A stretch of DNA of 64,000 bases from JAOABC01 sp041287495 (GCA_041287495.1 JBEULE010000032.1:37703-101702); one strand, 5' to 3'; shown: positions 50,360 to 59,520, numbered from the stretch's first letter. The notes: generated by a model from the letters alone, not told the origin. A program made the numbers and translations.

Positions 50360-51562
50360 TTGGCAAATATCAGAGTAGGTTTTTTGGAGTTTGAAAAAGT
50401 TTCAGCACAACCTGTTGAGATTGTTGAAAGAAAGGGAACTGGTCATCCAGATACAATCTGTGATGCCTTAGCCGAAGAATTATCAATAGCACTTTCAAAT
50501 CTTTACAGAGAAGAGTTTGGAGCAATAATGCATCATAATGTTGATAAGGCACTTTTAATAGGTGGAGTTGCTGACCCTCAATTTGGTGGTGGAAAGATTA
50601 TAGAACCTATAGAGATATATCTAACAGGTAGAGCCATAGATGAAAAAGGAAATAAAAAATTACCTGTAAAAGAACTTGCTATAGAAACAGCACATAAGTG
50701 GCTTAGAGAGAATATACCAAATTTAGATATAACAAATCATGTTATTATTCATCCAAAACTAAAACCTGGAAGTAAAGATTTGGTAGAGCTTTTTGAGAGA
50801 TTCCAACTAAAAGGTGAAATTCCTCTTGCAAATGATACATCTTTTGGAGTAGGGTTTGCACCATTCTCCGATGTAGAAACTATAGTTTATGAGTTAGAGA
50901 GAGCTTTAAATAGTAAAGATTTTAAGAAAGATCATCCTTATGTTGGTGAAGATATAAAGATAATGGGTGTTAGAAACGGAGATAATATAAGAATTACCAT
51001 AGCTATGGCTTTTGTTGACAGATTTGTTAAAGATATAAAGGATTATGCGGAGAAAAAAGAGATAGTTTCAAAATATGCATACTCAGTTGCTCAGAAACTC
51101 ACAACTAAGCATGTTGATATATTTTTAAATACCGCTGATGATATTGATAATCAATCTGTTTATATAACTGTAACCGGAACGTCTGCAGAAGCCGGAGATG
51201 ATGGTCAGGTTGGTAGAGGAAATAGAGTAAATGGTTTGATAACTCCATACAGGCCGATGAGTTTAGAGGCAGCTGCCGGAAAAAATCCCGTAAGTCATAT
51301 AGGTAAAATATACAATACTGCTGCTATGGATATGGCTGAAAGAATTGTGGCAGAGATAGAGGAAGTTGAAGAGGCTTACTGTTATTTAGTCAGTCAGATA
51401 GGAAAACCGATAACGGAACCACAGGTTTGTGATATTAAATTAAGGGCTACATGTGATATTTCTAAGATAAAAGATAAAGTTGAGAAGATAGCTCAGGAAG
51501 AGATAGATAAACTACCTTCTACATGGCAGAAATTTTTAAACAGACATTTCAGACTTTATTAA
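50360..51562 (+). CDS. metK: S-adenosylmethionine synthetase, archaeal type
   Basis: This enzyme makes SAM from methionine and ATP. The 400-residue protein is of the archaeal MAT family (about 400 residues, different from bacterial MetK). It has VERKGTGHPDTICDAL, HHNVDKALLIGGVADPQFGGG, GNRVNGLITPYRPMSLEAAAGKNP and the C-terminal PSTWQKFLN. It starts at TTG with AGGAGG 7 bases upstream. Only scattered bacteria carry this type, so an ancient transfer from archaea is likely. Its terminator lies inside the convergent gene. Confidence 0.96.
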   Translation: MANIRVGFLEFEKVSAQPVEIVERKGTGHPDTICDALAEELSIALSNLYREEFGAIMHHNVDKALLIGGVADPQFGGGKIIEPIEIYLTGRAIDEKGNKKLPVKELAIETAHKWLRENIPNLDITNHVIIHPKLKPGSKDLVELFERFQLKGEIPLANDTSFGVGFAPFSDVETIVYELERALNSKDFKKDHPYVGEDIKIMGVRNGDNIRITIAMAFVDRFVKDIKDYAEKKEIVSKYAYSVAQKLTTKHVDIFLNTADDIDNQSVYITVTGTSAEAGDDGQVGRGNRVNGLITPYRPMSLEAAAGKNPVSHIGKIYNTAAMDMAERIVAEIEEVEEAYCYLVSQIGKPITEPQVCDIKLRATCDISKIKDKVEKIAQEEIDKLPSTWQKFLNRHFRLY

Positions 51563-51566
51563 AATA

Positions 51567-52430
51567 TCAAGCCTCCTCTAAGGAGGCTTTCTCTATATAA
51601 TAGAGAAGTCTTGAACCTAATAAAAAGATATCAAACATTATCTTAAACCAAAGTATAACTGCAAATATTAATCCACTTGCGGCAAAAACTGGACTTTTTA
51701 CTATAAAGTGACTAAATATAAATCCAAATATATTTTTTAAAATAAGAATGACTAACGAGACTATTATTGATATATAAAACACAGCTTTTTTCATCTTTAC
51801 ACCTGCAAGGAAGTAATAAGCTGTAAATATGAATATGGATAGCGTTGATAATTCAAACAGATTTCCAGCAAGTATAATGTTGTACATTTGAGAAACTGTA
51901 TTTATAACAAAATATACTATTTTTTCATCAAATAGGAGATTTAGATAATTTACTATTAAACTGAAAGAGTGGAAAATCAGAATTAGTAAAAATTTTAATA
52001 TGTAAATAGATATAAATAGGATCAACACTATAGGTAATGATAATGTCATTACATATATGCTAAATCTGTTTTCAAAATTTTTCTCCATTGTATAAGAGAA
52101 AGCTTTTGTCATAGATAAAAAGAAGTCTTTGGAAAAATAAATAGATAAAAGAATTGAGATTAAGTTAAAAGCTGTAGGTTGCTTTGATAATATAAAGATG
52201 GTCTTTACAAAACTTTCTGCAATAGCAGGGAAAAATTGAAAAAGTATATAGTATATTTCTCCAATATTGAACAGTAACAACTTTGAAATGACTGTAACCA
52301 TAAAGAGCAATATAAAGAATAATGAGTTTAAGAAATAAAAAGTTAAAGCTGCAGAATGATAACTTATACCAAGTATAAAGTAGTCTCTGAATGTTAAAAC
52401 TATTAATTTAAAAAATTTTTTAACTTTCAG
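51567..52430 (-). CDS. YihY/BrkB-family inner membrane protein, probable CUG start
   Basis: This is a membrane protein with about six helices. The C-terminal part (ASGLIFAVILWFKIMFDIFLLGSRLLYY) is diagnostic of YihY/BrkB. The first ordinary start (TTG 52310) would cut off the first helix. In frame upstream, conserved family sequence (FRDYFILGISYHSAALTFYF) continues to a stop at 52436 with no ATG, GTG or TTG. CTG 52430 (MKVKKFFK) overlaps the end of the YtxH-like gene and is the best start; ATA 52403 is the alternative. From there the length (287) matches the family. The function of YihY proteins is not settled. Confidence 0.75.
   Translation of the reverse strand: MKVKKFFKLIVLTFRDYFILGISYHSAALTFYFLNSLFFILLFMVTVISKLLLFNIGEIYYILFQFFPAIAESFVKTIFILSKQPTAFNLISILLSIYFSKDFFLSMTKAFSYTMEKNFENRFSIYVMTLSLPIVLILFISIYILKFLLILIFHSFSLIVNYLNLLFDEKIVYFVINTVSQMYNIILAGNLFELSTLSIFIFTAYYFLAGVKMKKAVFYISIIVSLVILILKNIFGFIFSHFIVKSPVFAASGLIFAVILWFKIMFDIFLLGSRLLYYIEKASLEEA
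51569..51595 (+). terminator. metK terminator inside a convergent gene
   Basis: AAGCCTCCT-CTA-AGGAGGCTT forms a 9-bp stem with tail TCTCTAT, 7 bases past the metK stop. The same bases encode the last residues of the YihY-like protein on the other strand. Confidence 0.8.
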
Positions 52431-52713
52431 ACTTTACTACTTCTTCAAGTTTTTTAACTTTTTCTTCAAGTTCTGCAACTTCTTTAGCCTTTTCCTCTTC
52501 TGTTAATGTGTCGCTTCTCTTTACAAGAGATGTTAATTTTTCAACTACTTCATTTAAAGCATTTTTTGCTTTTTCTGTAAGCTCAGTTTCTTTCAACTGA
52601 TTTTGTATCTCTGACAACTTTGCAAGTATCTCATCTTTTTTCTTATAAGCAAAGTAGCCACCGACAGCAGCAGCTATTCCACCAACTATGATTGCAAGAG
52701 TACTCTTCTTCAT
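52420..52713 (-). CDS. YtxH-like small membrane protein (paralog 1)
   Basis: The 97-residue protein has an N-terminal glycine/alanine-rich transmembrane helix (IIVGGIAAAVGGYFAY), then a basic KKKDE and a long charged coiled coil (KLSEIQNQLKETE..., KVKKLEEVVK). This is the YtxH/DUF948-type stress-protein layout. It is a paralog of the next gene upstream. The ribosome site is AGGAGG. Its stop lies inside the reading frame of the YihY-like gene. Confidence 0.7.
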   Translation of the reverse strand: MKKSTLAIIVGGIAAAVGGYFAYKKKDEILAKLSEIQNQLKETELTEKAKNALNEVVEKLTSLVKRSDTLTEEEKAKEVAELEEKVKKLEEVVKSES

Positions 52714-52725
52714 CTTTCTTTCCTC

Positions 52726-53016
52726 CTATTGTTTGATGATTTCCTCAAGTTTCTTAATCTTCTCTTCTACAATTGATAAAATTTCTTCTTCTTTCTCTCT
52801 AGGTAGTTCTTTTGATTTGTCTAAAAGTTTTGATACAGACTGCTTTATATCATCTATATACTCCTTTACCTTATCATAAATCTGACTATCCTTTATCTTA
52901 TCAGATATATCTTCTAATTTTTTGATTATCTCTTTTCTCTTTTTATAGATAATGAAACCTACTACCAATCCAACCAAAATCCCAATTAATCCCCAGATGA
53001 TTCCTCTGTTTTTCAT
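52726..53016 (-). CDS. YtxH-like small membrane protein (paralog 2)
   Basis: The 96-residue protein has an N-terminal glycine-rich transmembrane helix (GLIGILVGLVVGFIIY), the same KKRKE junction as its neighbour, and a charged coil ending EEKIKKLEEIIKQ. The pair probably forms coiled-coil oligomers at the membrane. In other bacteria YtxH is a general stress protein of unknown action. The gene is followed by paralog 1 after 12 bases and overlaps the upstream membrane gene by 4. Confidence 0.7.
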   Translation of the reverse strand: MKNRGIIWGLIGILVGLVVGFIIYKKRKEIIKKLEDISDKIKDSQIYDKVKEYIDDIKQSVSKLLDKSKELPREKEEEILSIVEEKIKKLEEIIKQ

Positions 53017-53249
53017 TCCTTTCTCCTTCTAAATATCTTTATTATTTTAAACATTCCAGTTATGGATGACATATTATCAACTAAATTAAATATCTTAGGA
53101 GATATATACCTGCTATAATCTAAATATACAATTTCTATGAATCTTTTCAACTTTAAAAGCACAACTATCCATACTATGGTTCTGATAACTGCCATTATGG
53201 CTATTACTATCATAGAAAAAGCTATAATACCTAAAAAGAAAGATTCCAT
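53013..53249 (-). CDS. Small membrane protein, unknown
   Basis: The 78-residue protein has one long N-terminal hydrophobic stretch (about 4-32), a basic patch (LKLKRF), an amphipathic region and a basic tail (KIFRRRKE). The N-terminal plan recalls DUF948-type proteins that occur with YtxH. No enzyme motif is seen. It is probably part of the stress-membrane operon with the two YtxH paralogs and the YihY-like gene. Confidence 0.6.
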   Translation of the reverse strand: MESFFLGIIAFSMIVIAIMAVIRTIVWIVVLLKLKRFIEIVYLDYSRYISPKIFNLVDNMSSITGMFKIIKIFRRRKE

Positions 53250-53251
53250 AT

Positions 53252-53644
53252 TTATCTCTCCCCTGTAAACTTAACTTCAAAATCTATAGGTTTTAACATT
53301 GTATTGCTTACAGTGCACCCTCTCTTTCCAATAATTAAAACTCTATCTATCTGTTCTGAGGTTAAATCACCTTCAAAAGATACCTCAAGCCATATCTTTT
53401 CGTATCTATTCTCACTTTCGTGTTTCTCTCCAAAAGCTTTTATTTGGAGATTTTTTATAGTTAACCCTTTGTGTTTTGCATAGGCATCTACTGTGATACC
53501 AAAACAGTATGCTACAGACATGAGCATAAGATCTGTGGCGCTGAAAGTGGTTTGAGAGAGATTTAAAACAAAATCTTTCCCTTCCATTTTCCCTAAAAAT
53601 CCTTCATCTCCTAAGTAAACTATACTTACTTTTTTTTCTTTCAT
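53252..53644 (-). CDS. OsmC/Ohr-family protein
   Basis: This 130-residue thiol-peroxidase fold protein has the two conserved redox cysteines: one in SVAYCFGITVDAYAKHKG (about 47), one in KRGCTVSNTM (about 109). OsmC and Ohr reduce organic hydroperoxides. The YhfA-like subgroup has the same cysteines. Which subgroup this is, and its reductant, are not visible. It is followed 2 bases on by the membrane protein gene and preceded by endonuclease V. Confidence 0.87.
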   Translation of the reverse strand: MKEKKVSIVYLGDEGFLGKMEGKDFVLNLSQTTFSATDLMLMSVAYCFGITVDAYAKHKGLTIKNLQIKAFGEKHESENRYEKIWLEVSFEGDLTSEQIDRVLIIGKRGCTVSNTMLKPIDFEVKFTGER

Positions 53645-53646
53645 TT

Positions 53647-54309
53647 TTAATCCTCCTGGATAAATTTCTTCCTATACTCTCTTAAAAAATTATGGGCTAT
53701 TCTTATAGCTTCTGGAATTTTATAACCTTTAAGGTTATTAATTATAGCATAAAGAGAACTGTTAACTGATATGTTATTCCCGGGAGATATAAATATGGGA
53801 TTTGTGTTTTTCTTTACTCTCAGAGCATATCCGTATATCTTACCTTCTACGTAAACCGGACTTTTTGTCATATTTTCATTTGGTGGAGGTGAAAATTTAC
53901 CGTATAGATGGCTTTTCCCACAACCTACTGTAACTGTATCCGTTAAAACTCCAAAATGTGTAGCTATTCCCATCTTCCTAGGATGTAATATCCCCTGTCC
54001 GTCAAGTATAAATATATCTGCAGTTTCCTTAAGCTTATTATAAGCTTTCATAATTACAGGTATCTCTCTAAATGCAAGGAAAGTAGGAATGTAAGGAATA
54101 TCAACCTTATCTTCACCAAATTGAGTTTCTAATATGTTAAACTGTTTATCCATAACTACTATACAACTTATACCTATTGTGTATCCATCTTTTTCTACAA
54201 AACTACAATCAATTCCTGCTACTTTGTTTATTTTGTTTATCTCTATTCTATCTTCAATTTTTATTTTCCTTGAGAGCTCTTTTTGTATCTCTATAAACTT
54301 ATCTATCAA
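53647..54309 (-). CDS. nfi: Endonuclease V
   Basis: EndoV cuts near deaminated bases, especially inosine, which form faster at high temperature. The 220-residue protein has the catalytic Asp in VAGIDCSFV (about 35), the wedge-type PYIPTFLAFRE (Glu), the second Asp in FILDGQGILHPRKMG, and GKSHLYG. All active-site elements are intact. It overlaps rodA by 4 bases. Confidence 0.95.
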   Translation of the reverse strand: MIDKFIEIQKELSRKIKIEDRIEINKINKVAGIDCSFVEKDGYTIGISCIVVMDKQFNILETQFGEDKVDIPYIPTFLAFREIPVIMKAYNKLKETADIFILDGQGILHPRKMGIATHFGVLTDTVTVGCGKSHLYGKFSPPPNENMTKSPVYVEGKIYGYALRVKKNTNPIFISPGNNISVNSSLYAIINNLKGYKIPEAIRIAHNFLREYRKKFIQED

Positions 54310-55430
54310 TACTTTTCAACCTCCGAATGGGATAGTTTAAATTTGTTTTTTTTATCTAAAAAATATATGTTTTGGTATATAGCTATCATTGTGGAAAAAA
54401 CTATAAGGGCAGTTCCGCCATAACTTAAAAATGGAAGTGGCACTCCTACAACTGGAAATAGTCCTATGTTCATAGCTATGTTTATGAAAGCTTGAGATCC
54501 TATCAAACTTCCTATACCATAGCAGATAAATTTTCCTCCTATATCAGTTAATCTGTATCCTGTATACAAAATTTTTAGAGATAGAAAAAAGTAAACTAAA
54601 ACTAATCCGGCTGAGACAACAAAACCCCACTCCTCCCCTATTGTGGCAAATATAAAGTCCGTATGTTGTTCTGGTAAGAAATAATATTTTGATTGGGAAC
54701 CTTCAAGGAAGCCTTTACCTGTAAGCTGTCCAGAACCTACAGCTATAATAGACTGTATTATCTGATATGCAAACTCTTTTGAATACGCATCTGGATTGAA
54801 GAATGCAATAATTCTGTTTTTTTGGTAATCTTCTAAAAAGTGCCAAACTATTGGTAGAGATATTAAAACTATAGTATTAAGAATTAATATATACTTACTT
54901 TTAAATCCAGCAAAAAATACCATGAATAAAACAGGTAATAGTATTAAAATTGCACTTCCTAAATCTGGTTGTGTTTTGATAAGTACAAAAGGAATACCTA
55001 CTAAAAACATAATTTTAAAAAAGCCTTTAAGGCTTAATGGAAGTTCTAACCTTGATAGGAAGTGAGAAGTTGTAAGGATTACTATAACTTTCATAATCTC
55101 TGAAGGTTGTAATTGGAAAAAACCCAGATTTATCCATCTCTTAGCTCCAAGTATAGTTGTTCCGAAAATCTTGACAAGTATAAGTAAAACAACACCAATA
55201 ATATATAAAAATAAAGATATTTCTAATATCTTACGATAATCCATAAATTTAGGCAAAAATAAAATAATAAGTAAGCTTATTGACACAAATACTATCTGTT
55301 TTATATAAAGATTTGAAAATTCATGGAAAGAGGCACTATATATGTTAATAACACTCCACAAAAGTAAAAAAACCGTAATAGATAATACAAACCTATCATA
55401 GTCTTTAAAAGATAATATCTCCTTTATCAT
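54306..55430 (-). CDS. rodA: Rod-shape peptidoglycan glycosyltransferase RodA (SEDS)
   Basis: RodA polymerises lateral-wall glycan with PBP2. The 374-residue protein has about ten helices. The SEDS landmarks are GAKRWINLGFFQLQPSE, IKTQPDLGSAI, a long extracytoplasmic loop with QSIIAVGSGQLTGKGFLEGSQ and LPEQHTDFIFATIGEEWG, and VGVPLPFLSYGGTALI. The catalytic Asp of the family sits in the PDLGSA loop. It lies next to mrdA, its PBP partner. Confidence 0.96.
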   Translation of the reverse strand: MIKEILSFKDYDRFVLSITVFLLLWSVINIYSASFHEFSNLYIKQIVFVSISLLIILFLPKFMDYRKILEISLFLYIIGVVLLILVKIFGTTILGAKRWINLGFFQLQPSEIMKVIVILTTSHFLSRLELPLSLKGFFKIMFLVGIPFVLIKTQPDLGSAILILLPVLFMVFFAGFKSKYILILNTIVLISLPIVWHFLEDYQKNRIIAFFNPDAYSKEFAYQIIQSIIAVGSGQLTGKGFLEGSQSKYYFLPEQHTDFIFATIGEEWGFVVSAGLVLVYFFLSLKILYTGYRLTDIGGKFICYGIGSLIGSQAFINIAMNIGLFPVVGVPLPFLSYGGTALIVFSTMIAIYQNIYFLDKKNKFKLSHSEVEKY

Positions 55431-55434
55431 TTTA

Positions 55435-57237
55435 TCACTCTTGTAATATTTTCTCGTAGTATACTTTTCTTAATATAGATGCTGCAATAGGGGCAGCAAC
55501 TTTTCCACCACTTTCTCCGTGTTCTACAAATACAACCATAGCAATTTTAGGCTTATCATATGGAGCAAAATCTATAAACCATCCGTGGTCTCTAAGCTCC
55601 CATTTATGGTGTTTCTTTATTCTTGTCATGTAGGTATATACCTGAGCTGTTCCCGTCTTACCTGCATTTCTTATCGGAACTGTTGCCATAACTTTTGCTG
55701 TACCGTTTGGCCCGTAAACTACTCTATACATTCCATATTTAACAGCTTCTACATTGTAATTTTTGAATTTAAACTGTCTTATCACTTCTCTCTGTGAATG
55801 TATAAGTTTTTGAGTCTTGTTGTCAAAGTATGCTTTTAAGAGATTAGGTTTTAAAACATATCCACCGTTTATAATAGGAAGTATAATCTTTGTCGCCTCA
55901 AAAGGTGTTATAGCTATATATCCCTGACCTATACTCAGATTCACCGTATCTCCATAGAACCATCCTGTTTTAAAAACCTTTTTCTTCCATTCTCTATCTG
56001 GAATTATAGCTGTTTTCGATTCTATATCCGGATTAAGTTTTTCTCCTATACCAAATTCCTTAGTATATTTTACAATTTTGTCTATCCCTAATTTTAATCC
56101 AACTTGATAATAGAAAGTATCGCATGACATTTCTAAGGCTTGGGATACATCTATATAGCCACATCCTCTTTTGTCCCAGTTCCTATAAACATACTTTCCT
56201 ATATTAAATTCCCCTTTACTTAATATCCTTGTTTGAGGTGTAATAACACCTTCCTCTAAGGCTGCTATACTTACCAAAGGTTTGTAAATAGATCCAGGCG
56301 GATATAACCCACTAAAAACTTTGTTAAGAAGAGGTTTGTATATGTTAGATGTAAGGTTCTGCCATTCTTCTTTGGTCATACCTTCATAAAATTTCTGTAA
56401 ATCGTAGGTAGGATAACTTAAAAGTGTAAGTATATCATAGCTATTTGGCTCAACTATAACAACAGCTCCTGATGGATTTTTTGATTTGGCAAATGATTCG
56501 TAGGCTATTTTTTGAAGTCTGATATCTATAGTTAGGTATATATCATTTCCTTTTTCTGGTTCTTCTTCCCAGAGTATCTTTTTCTGCCTTCCCATTGCAT
56601 CTACAAGTACAGCTCTTTTACCTGGTTTACCACGTAGTATATTGTCAAATATCTTTTCTACACCTGTTTTACCTACTAACATATTCATATTAAGGTCAGG
56701 ATTTTTTTTAAGTTCTTTTTCAGAAGGATATCCAACATAACCTATAACATGTGGCAAATAATTTGCCTCTGGTGTGTAAACTCTCTTTGGAACTACATCT
56801 ATATATACACCGTTAAATAGATAACTGTAATTCCAATATGTTCTCATCTGCTCAGGTGATAAATTTTTCTGAATTATCAGTTGAGGATATAGGTTTTTCT
56901 CAATAATCTCAATCTGTTTATCTGTTAAATCTATATTTAGAAGCTCCTTCATATATTTTTTAAAATCTTCAATTTTATAGTTTTTTCTAACTATATATGG
57001 AAGGCATACAAGTTGAAAGGTTGGGACATCGTATGCAAGTAAAACACCATTTCTATCGTAAATTCTCCCTCTTGGAGGATTTGTTACGAATATTCTCATA
57101 TAATTTCTATCTGAGATTTCCCTGTAATGTTGACCTTGGATAATCTGAAGATAAAACAACCTTCCTGTAATAATCAGTGCTATTATAAAAAATAAAGTAA
57201 AAACTACTCCAAATCTACTTCTCAAAAACTCTGCCAT
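55435..57237 (-). CDS. mrdA: Penicillin-binding protein 2 (elongasome transpeptidase)
   Basis: PBP2 cross-links the wall during elongation. The 600-residue protein has one N-terminal anchor (about 10-28) and a pedestal domain with NPPRGRIYDRNG. The transpeptidase has SIYK (about 314), SCD (about 370) and KTG (about 526, AGKTGTAQ). It follows mreBCD and precedes rodA, which separates it from the FtsI at 5.9-7.6 kb. Its start overlaps mreD by 23 bases. Confidence 0.96.
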   Translation of the reverse strand: MAEFLRSRFGVVFTLFFIIALIITGRLFYLQIIQGQHYREISDRNYMRIFVTNPPRGRIYDRNGVLLAYDVPTFQLVCLPYIVRKNYKIEDFKKYMKELLNIDLTDKQIEIIEKNLYPQLIIQKNLSPEQMRTYWNYSYLFNGVYIDVVPKRVYTPEANYLPHVIGYVGYPSEKELKKNPDLNMNMLVGKTGVEKIFDNILRGKPGKRAVLVDAMGRQKKILWEEEPEKGNDIYLTIDIRLQKIAYESFAKSKNPSGAVVIVEPNSYDILTLLSYPTYDLQKFYEGMTKEEWQNLTSNIYKPLLNKVFSGLYPPGSIYKPLVSIAALEEGVITPQTRILSKGEFNIGKYVYRNWDKRGCGYIDVSQALEMSCDTFYYQVGLKLGIDKIVKYTKEFGIGEKLNPDIESKTAIIPDREWKKKVFKTGWFYGDTVNLSIGQGYIAITPFEATKIILPIINGGYVLKPNLLKAYFDNKTQKLIHSQREVIRQFKFKNYNVEAVKYGMYRVVYGPNGTAKVMATVPIRNAGKTGTAQVYTYMTRIKKHHKWELRDHGWFIDFAPYDKPKIAMVVFVEHGESGGKVAAPIAASILRKVYYEKILQE

Positions 57238-57700
57238 ATAGAAACTCTCTAATGTAGTAAAATAGATAAAGTATAGAAGTGTTTGATACTGTAATATAGT
57301 ATATATCGTTCACGGCAATTGTAAATATTCCAGTATAAAAATATATCAATATACTTTTAGCAAAAAAAGATATTATACTGAAAAGTATGAAGATAATTAG
57401 CTTTAATATAAAGTTAGAGATAAAAATTTTATTCTTGACCAAATAAAACACTATTACCGTAAGAGGAAATATTATCGTATCGAAAACAGGATATAAACCT
57501 GAAATAGAATCAACAGATATACCAAGAATTAAAGATATAACTATAAACTGTAAGAAGTGATAATTTGCATACATAAGTGTAAGTAAAAGATATACAAAGA
57601 TAAAATCCGGTAGAAGGTTAACATTTAAAAATCTAGGAATAATGGAAGATTGTAGTATCAATATTATTAAGCCTATAGTCAGCAGTTTTAATAAATTCAT
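57215..57700 (-). CDS. mreD: Rod-shape protein MreD
   Basis: The 161-residue protein is almost wholly hydrophobic with five helices, including LPDFIFVYLLLTLMY and the central GLYPVFDTIIFPL. MreD links MreC to the RodA/PBP2 machine. Sequence conservation in this family is low, so position between mreC and mrdA carries much of the weight. Overlaps with both neighbours imply translational coupling. Confidence 0.9.
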   Translation of the reverse strand: MNLLKLLTIGLIILILQSSIIPRFLNVNLLPDFIFVYLLLTLMYANYHFLQFIVISLILGISVDSISGLYPVFDTIIFPLTVIVFYLVKNKIFISNFILKLIIFILFSIISFFAKSILIYFYTGIFTIAVNDIYYITVSNTSILYLFYYIREFLYGRVFEK

Positions 57701-58482
57701 CTTGATACAACGATTACATAATTCAGTAAGGTAGGTTTATAGAATAAATCTACTTCTACATATCTGAAAAACTCCCCTTCTTTTTGAGATATATTTTTCA
57801 CTATTCCTATTGGGATTCCAGCAGGGATGTTCCCTGAGATAGCATCTGTTACTATTGTATCTCCCACCCTTATATCCTGGTCTGGAGTAATAAATTTAAG
57901 ATATCCTTTTCCTTTATCCAAACCTTGGTAAAAGCAGAGTTCACCGGTTTTTAAAGTTCTTACTGTTATTTTAAAATTTTTGTCATCAACAGGAATAACT
58001 GTAGAGAAGTTACTGTAAACATCTCCTATCATTCCAACAACATAACCATTAGTTATCACTATATCTCCAGGTTTTACTCCATCTTTACTACCTACATCTA
58101 TTGAGAAGCTTTTTATCATATTTTCTGGAGAGAAAGCTATAACCTTTGCTACTGTCCACTTTTTTATTGTATAACTTTCTTTAAATGAAAGTAAATTCCT
58201 CAGTATCTCATTTTCCTTTTTTATATAGGAAAGATTTGTTATCTGAATACGGAGATTTTGAATTTCTTTTTTCAGATACTGATTTTCTTTGTAAAGTTCA
58301 TCTTTATCTTTGAAGTATTTAAATATATTATCTATAAAATAGACTGAATCGGTCAGTTTTTCCTCAACTCTAAAAATTAAGGAAGGCAGGAATATTTTAA
58401 TTATCAACATAAAAAAAATTACAAAAATTATAAATACAAAAGAATATACAAATCTTTTACTATTTTTAAAACTAATATTCAT
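57697..58482 (-). CDS. mreC: Rod-shape protein MreC
   Basis: The 261-residue bitopic protein has a membrane helix (about 12-32), a coiled coil (about 60-90, ENQYLKKEIQNLRIQ) and two extracytoplasmic beta barrels. The first barrel includes VIAFSPENMIKSFSIDVGSKDGVKPGD, and GIPIGIVKNIS lies in the second. It assembles as filaments that activate PBP2. It overlaps mreD by 4 bases. Confidence 0.95.
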   Translation of the reverse strand: MNISFKNSKRFVYSFVFIIFVIFFMLIIKIFLPSLIFRVEEKLTDSVYFIDNIFKYFKDKDELYKENQYLKKEIQNLRIQITNLSYIKKENEILRNLLSFKESYTIKKWTVAKVIAFSPENMIKSFSIDVGSKDGVKPGDIVITNGYVVGMIGDVYSNFSTVIPVDDKNFKITVRTLKTGELCFYQGLDKGKGYLKFITPDQDIRVGDTIVTDAISGNIPAGIPIGIVKNISQKEGEFFRYVEVDLFYKPTLLNYVIVVSR

Positions 58483-59520
58483 CTACTTCATTGAAACCCT
58501 TTTTATAAGCTCAATATTTTGAATAGCCTTTCCTATGCCCCTTGCTACGGCTGTTAGAGGGTCTTCACAGTATACTACAGGTAAGTTTGTCTCTTCTTTA
58601 AGTCTTTTATCAAGTCCGTATATTAGTGAGCCACCGCCGGCTAAAACTATACCCCTTTCTACTATATCTGCTGCAAGTTCTGGTGGCGTTTTCTCTAATG
58701 TGGATTTCACAGCATTAACTATCTGGACTATAACATCCTCTAATGCTTCTCTTATCTCTTTACCATGTATAACTATACTTCTTGGCATACCTGTCATATC
58801 TCTACCACGAATTTCCATAGTCTTATTGTCTCTATCTGAAGGATAAGCTGAACCAAGATTTATCTTGATATTCTCCGCCGTTTGTTCACCTATGAGTATA
58901 TGGTTATTTCTCTTTAAGTAATTTATGATAGCTTCATTCATCTCATCTCCGGCTACTCTTATAGAGTTTGATATTACAAGTCCAGAAAGAGAGATTACGG
59001 CTATCTCTGAGGTTCCTCCTCCTATATCAACTATCATATTACCACCAGGTGCATCTATTGGAAGAGCTGCTCCTATTGCTGCTGCCATCGGTTCTACTAT
59101 CAGATATACTTCTCTTGCTCCGGCTTGTCTTGCCGCATCTACTACTGCCCTTTTTTCAACAGTTGTAATTCCGGAAGGAACTCCTACAACAACCCTTGGT
59201 CTTGGATTAAATATACTTGTAAGAGGAAAGTTTGAATGGACTTTCTGTATAAAGTATTTAAGCATAGATTGAGTGGTATCAAAATCTGCTATCACTCCAT
59301 CTTTAAGAGGTCTTATTACCTGAATATGTTCCGGTGTTTTACCAACCATCTCTTTTGCTTCTTTTCCTACAGCAATAACTTTGTTTGTAGCTTTATCTAT
59401 TGCAACTATTGAAGGCTCTGTTAATACTATACCTTTTCCTCGCACAAAGATAAGAGTGTTTGCCGTTCCTAAATCTATACCTATATCGTTTGAAAACATT
59501 CCAAGAATTTTATCTATCAT
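58483..59520 (-). CDS. mreB: Rod-shape actin homolog MreB
   Basis: This 345-residue actin-like ATPase organises lateral wall synthesis. Phosphate loop 1 is GIDLGTANT (about 14-22) and phosphate loop 2 is VDIGGGTSEIAVIS (about 165). The adenosine motif is VLAGGGSLIYGLD. VEPMAAAIGAALPI and RVAGDEMNEAI are typical. The gene ends 1 base before mreC and overlaps thrS by a single base. Confidence 0.98.
   Translation of the reverse strand: MIDKILGMFSNDIGIDLGTANTLIFVRGKGIVLTEPSIVAIDKATNKVIAVGKEAKEMVGKTPEHIQVIRPLKDGVIADFDTTQSMLKYFIQKVHSNFPLTSIFNPRPRVVVGVPSGITTVEKRAVVDAARQAGAREVYLIVEPMAAAIGAALPIDAPGGNMIVDIGGGTSEIAVISLSGLVISNSIRVAGDEMNEAIINYLKRNNHILIGEQTAENIKINLGSAYPSDRDNKTMEIRGRDMTGMPRSIVIHGKEIREALEDVIVQIVNAVKSTLEKTPPELAADIVERGIVLAGGGSLIYGLDKRLKEETNLPVVYCEDPLTAVARGIGKAIQNIELIKRVSMK

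Noticed and set aside
58925..59272. Open frames antisense to mreB
   Set aside because: They mirror a highly conserved gene, carry no ribosome site, and have no recognisable domain.
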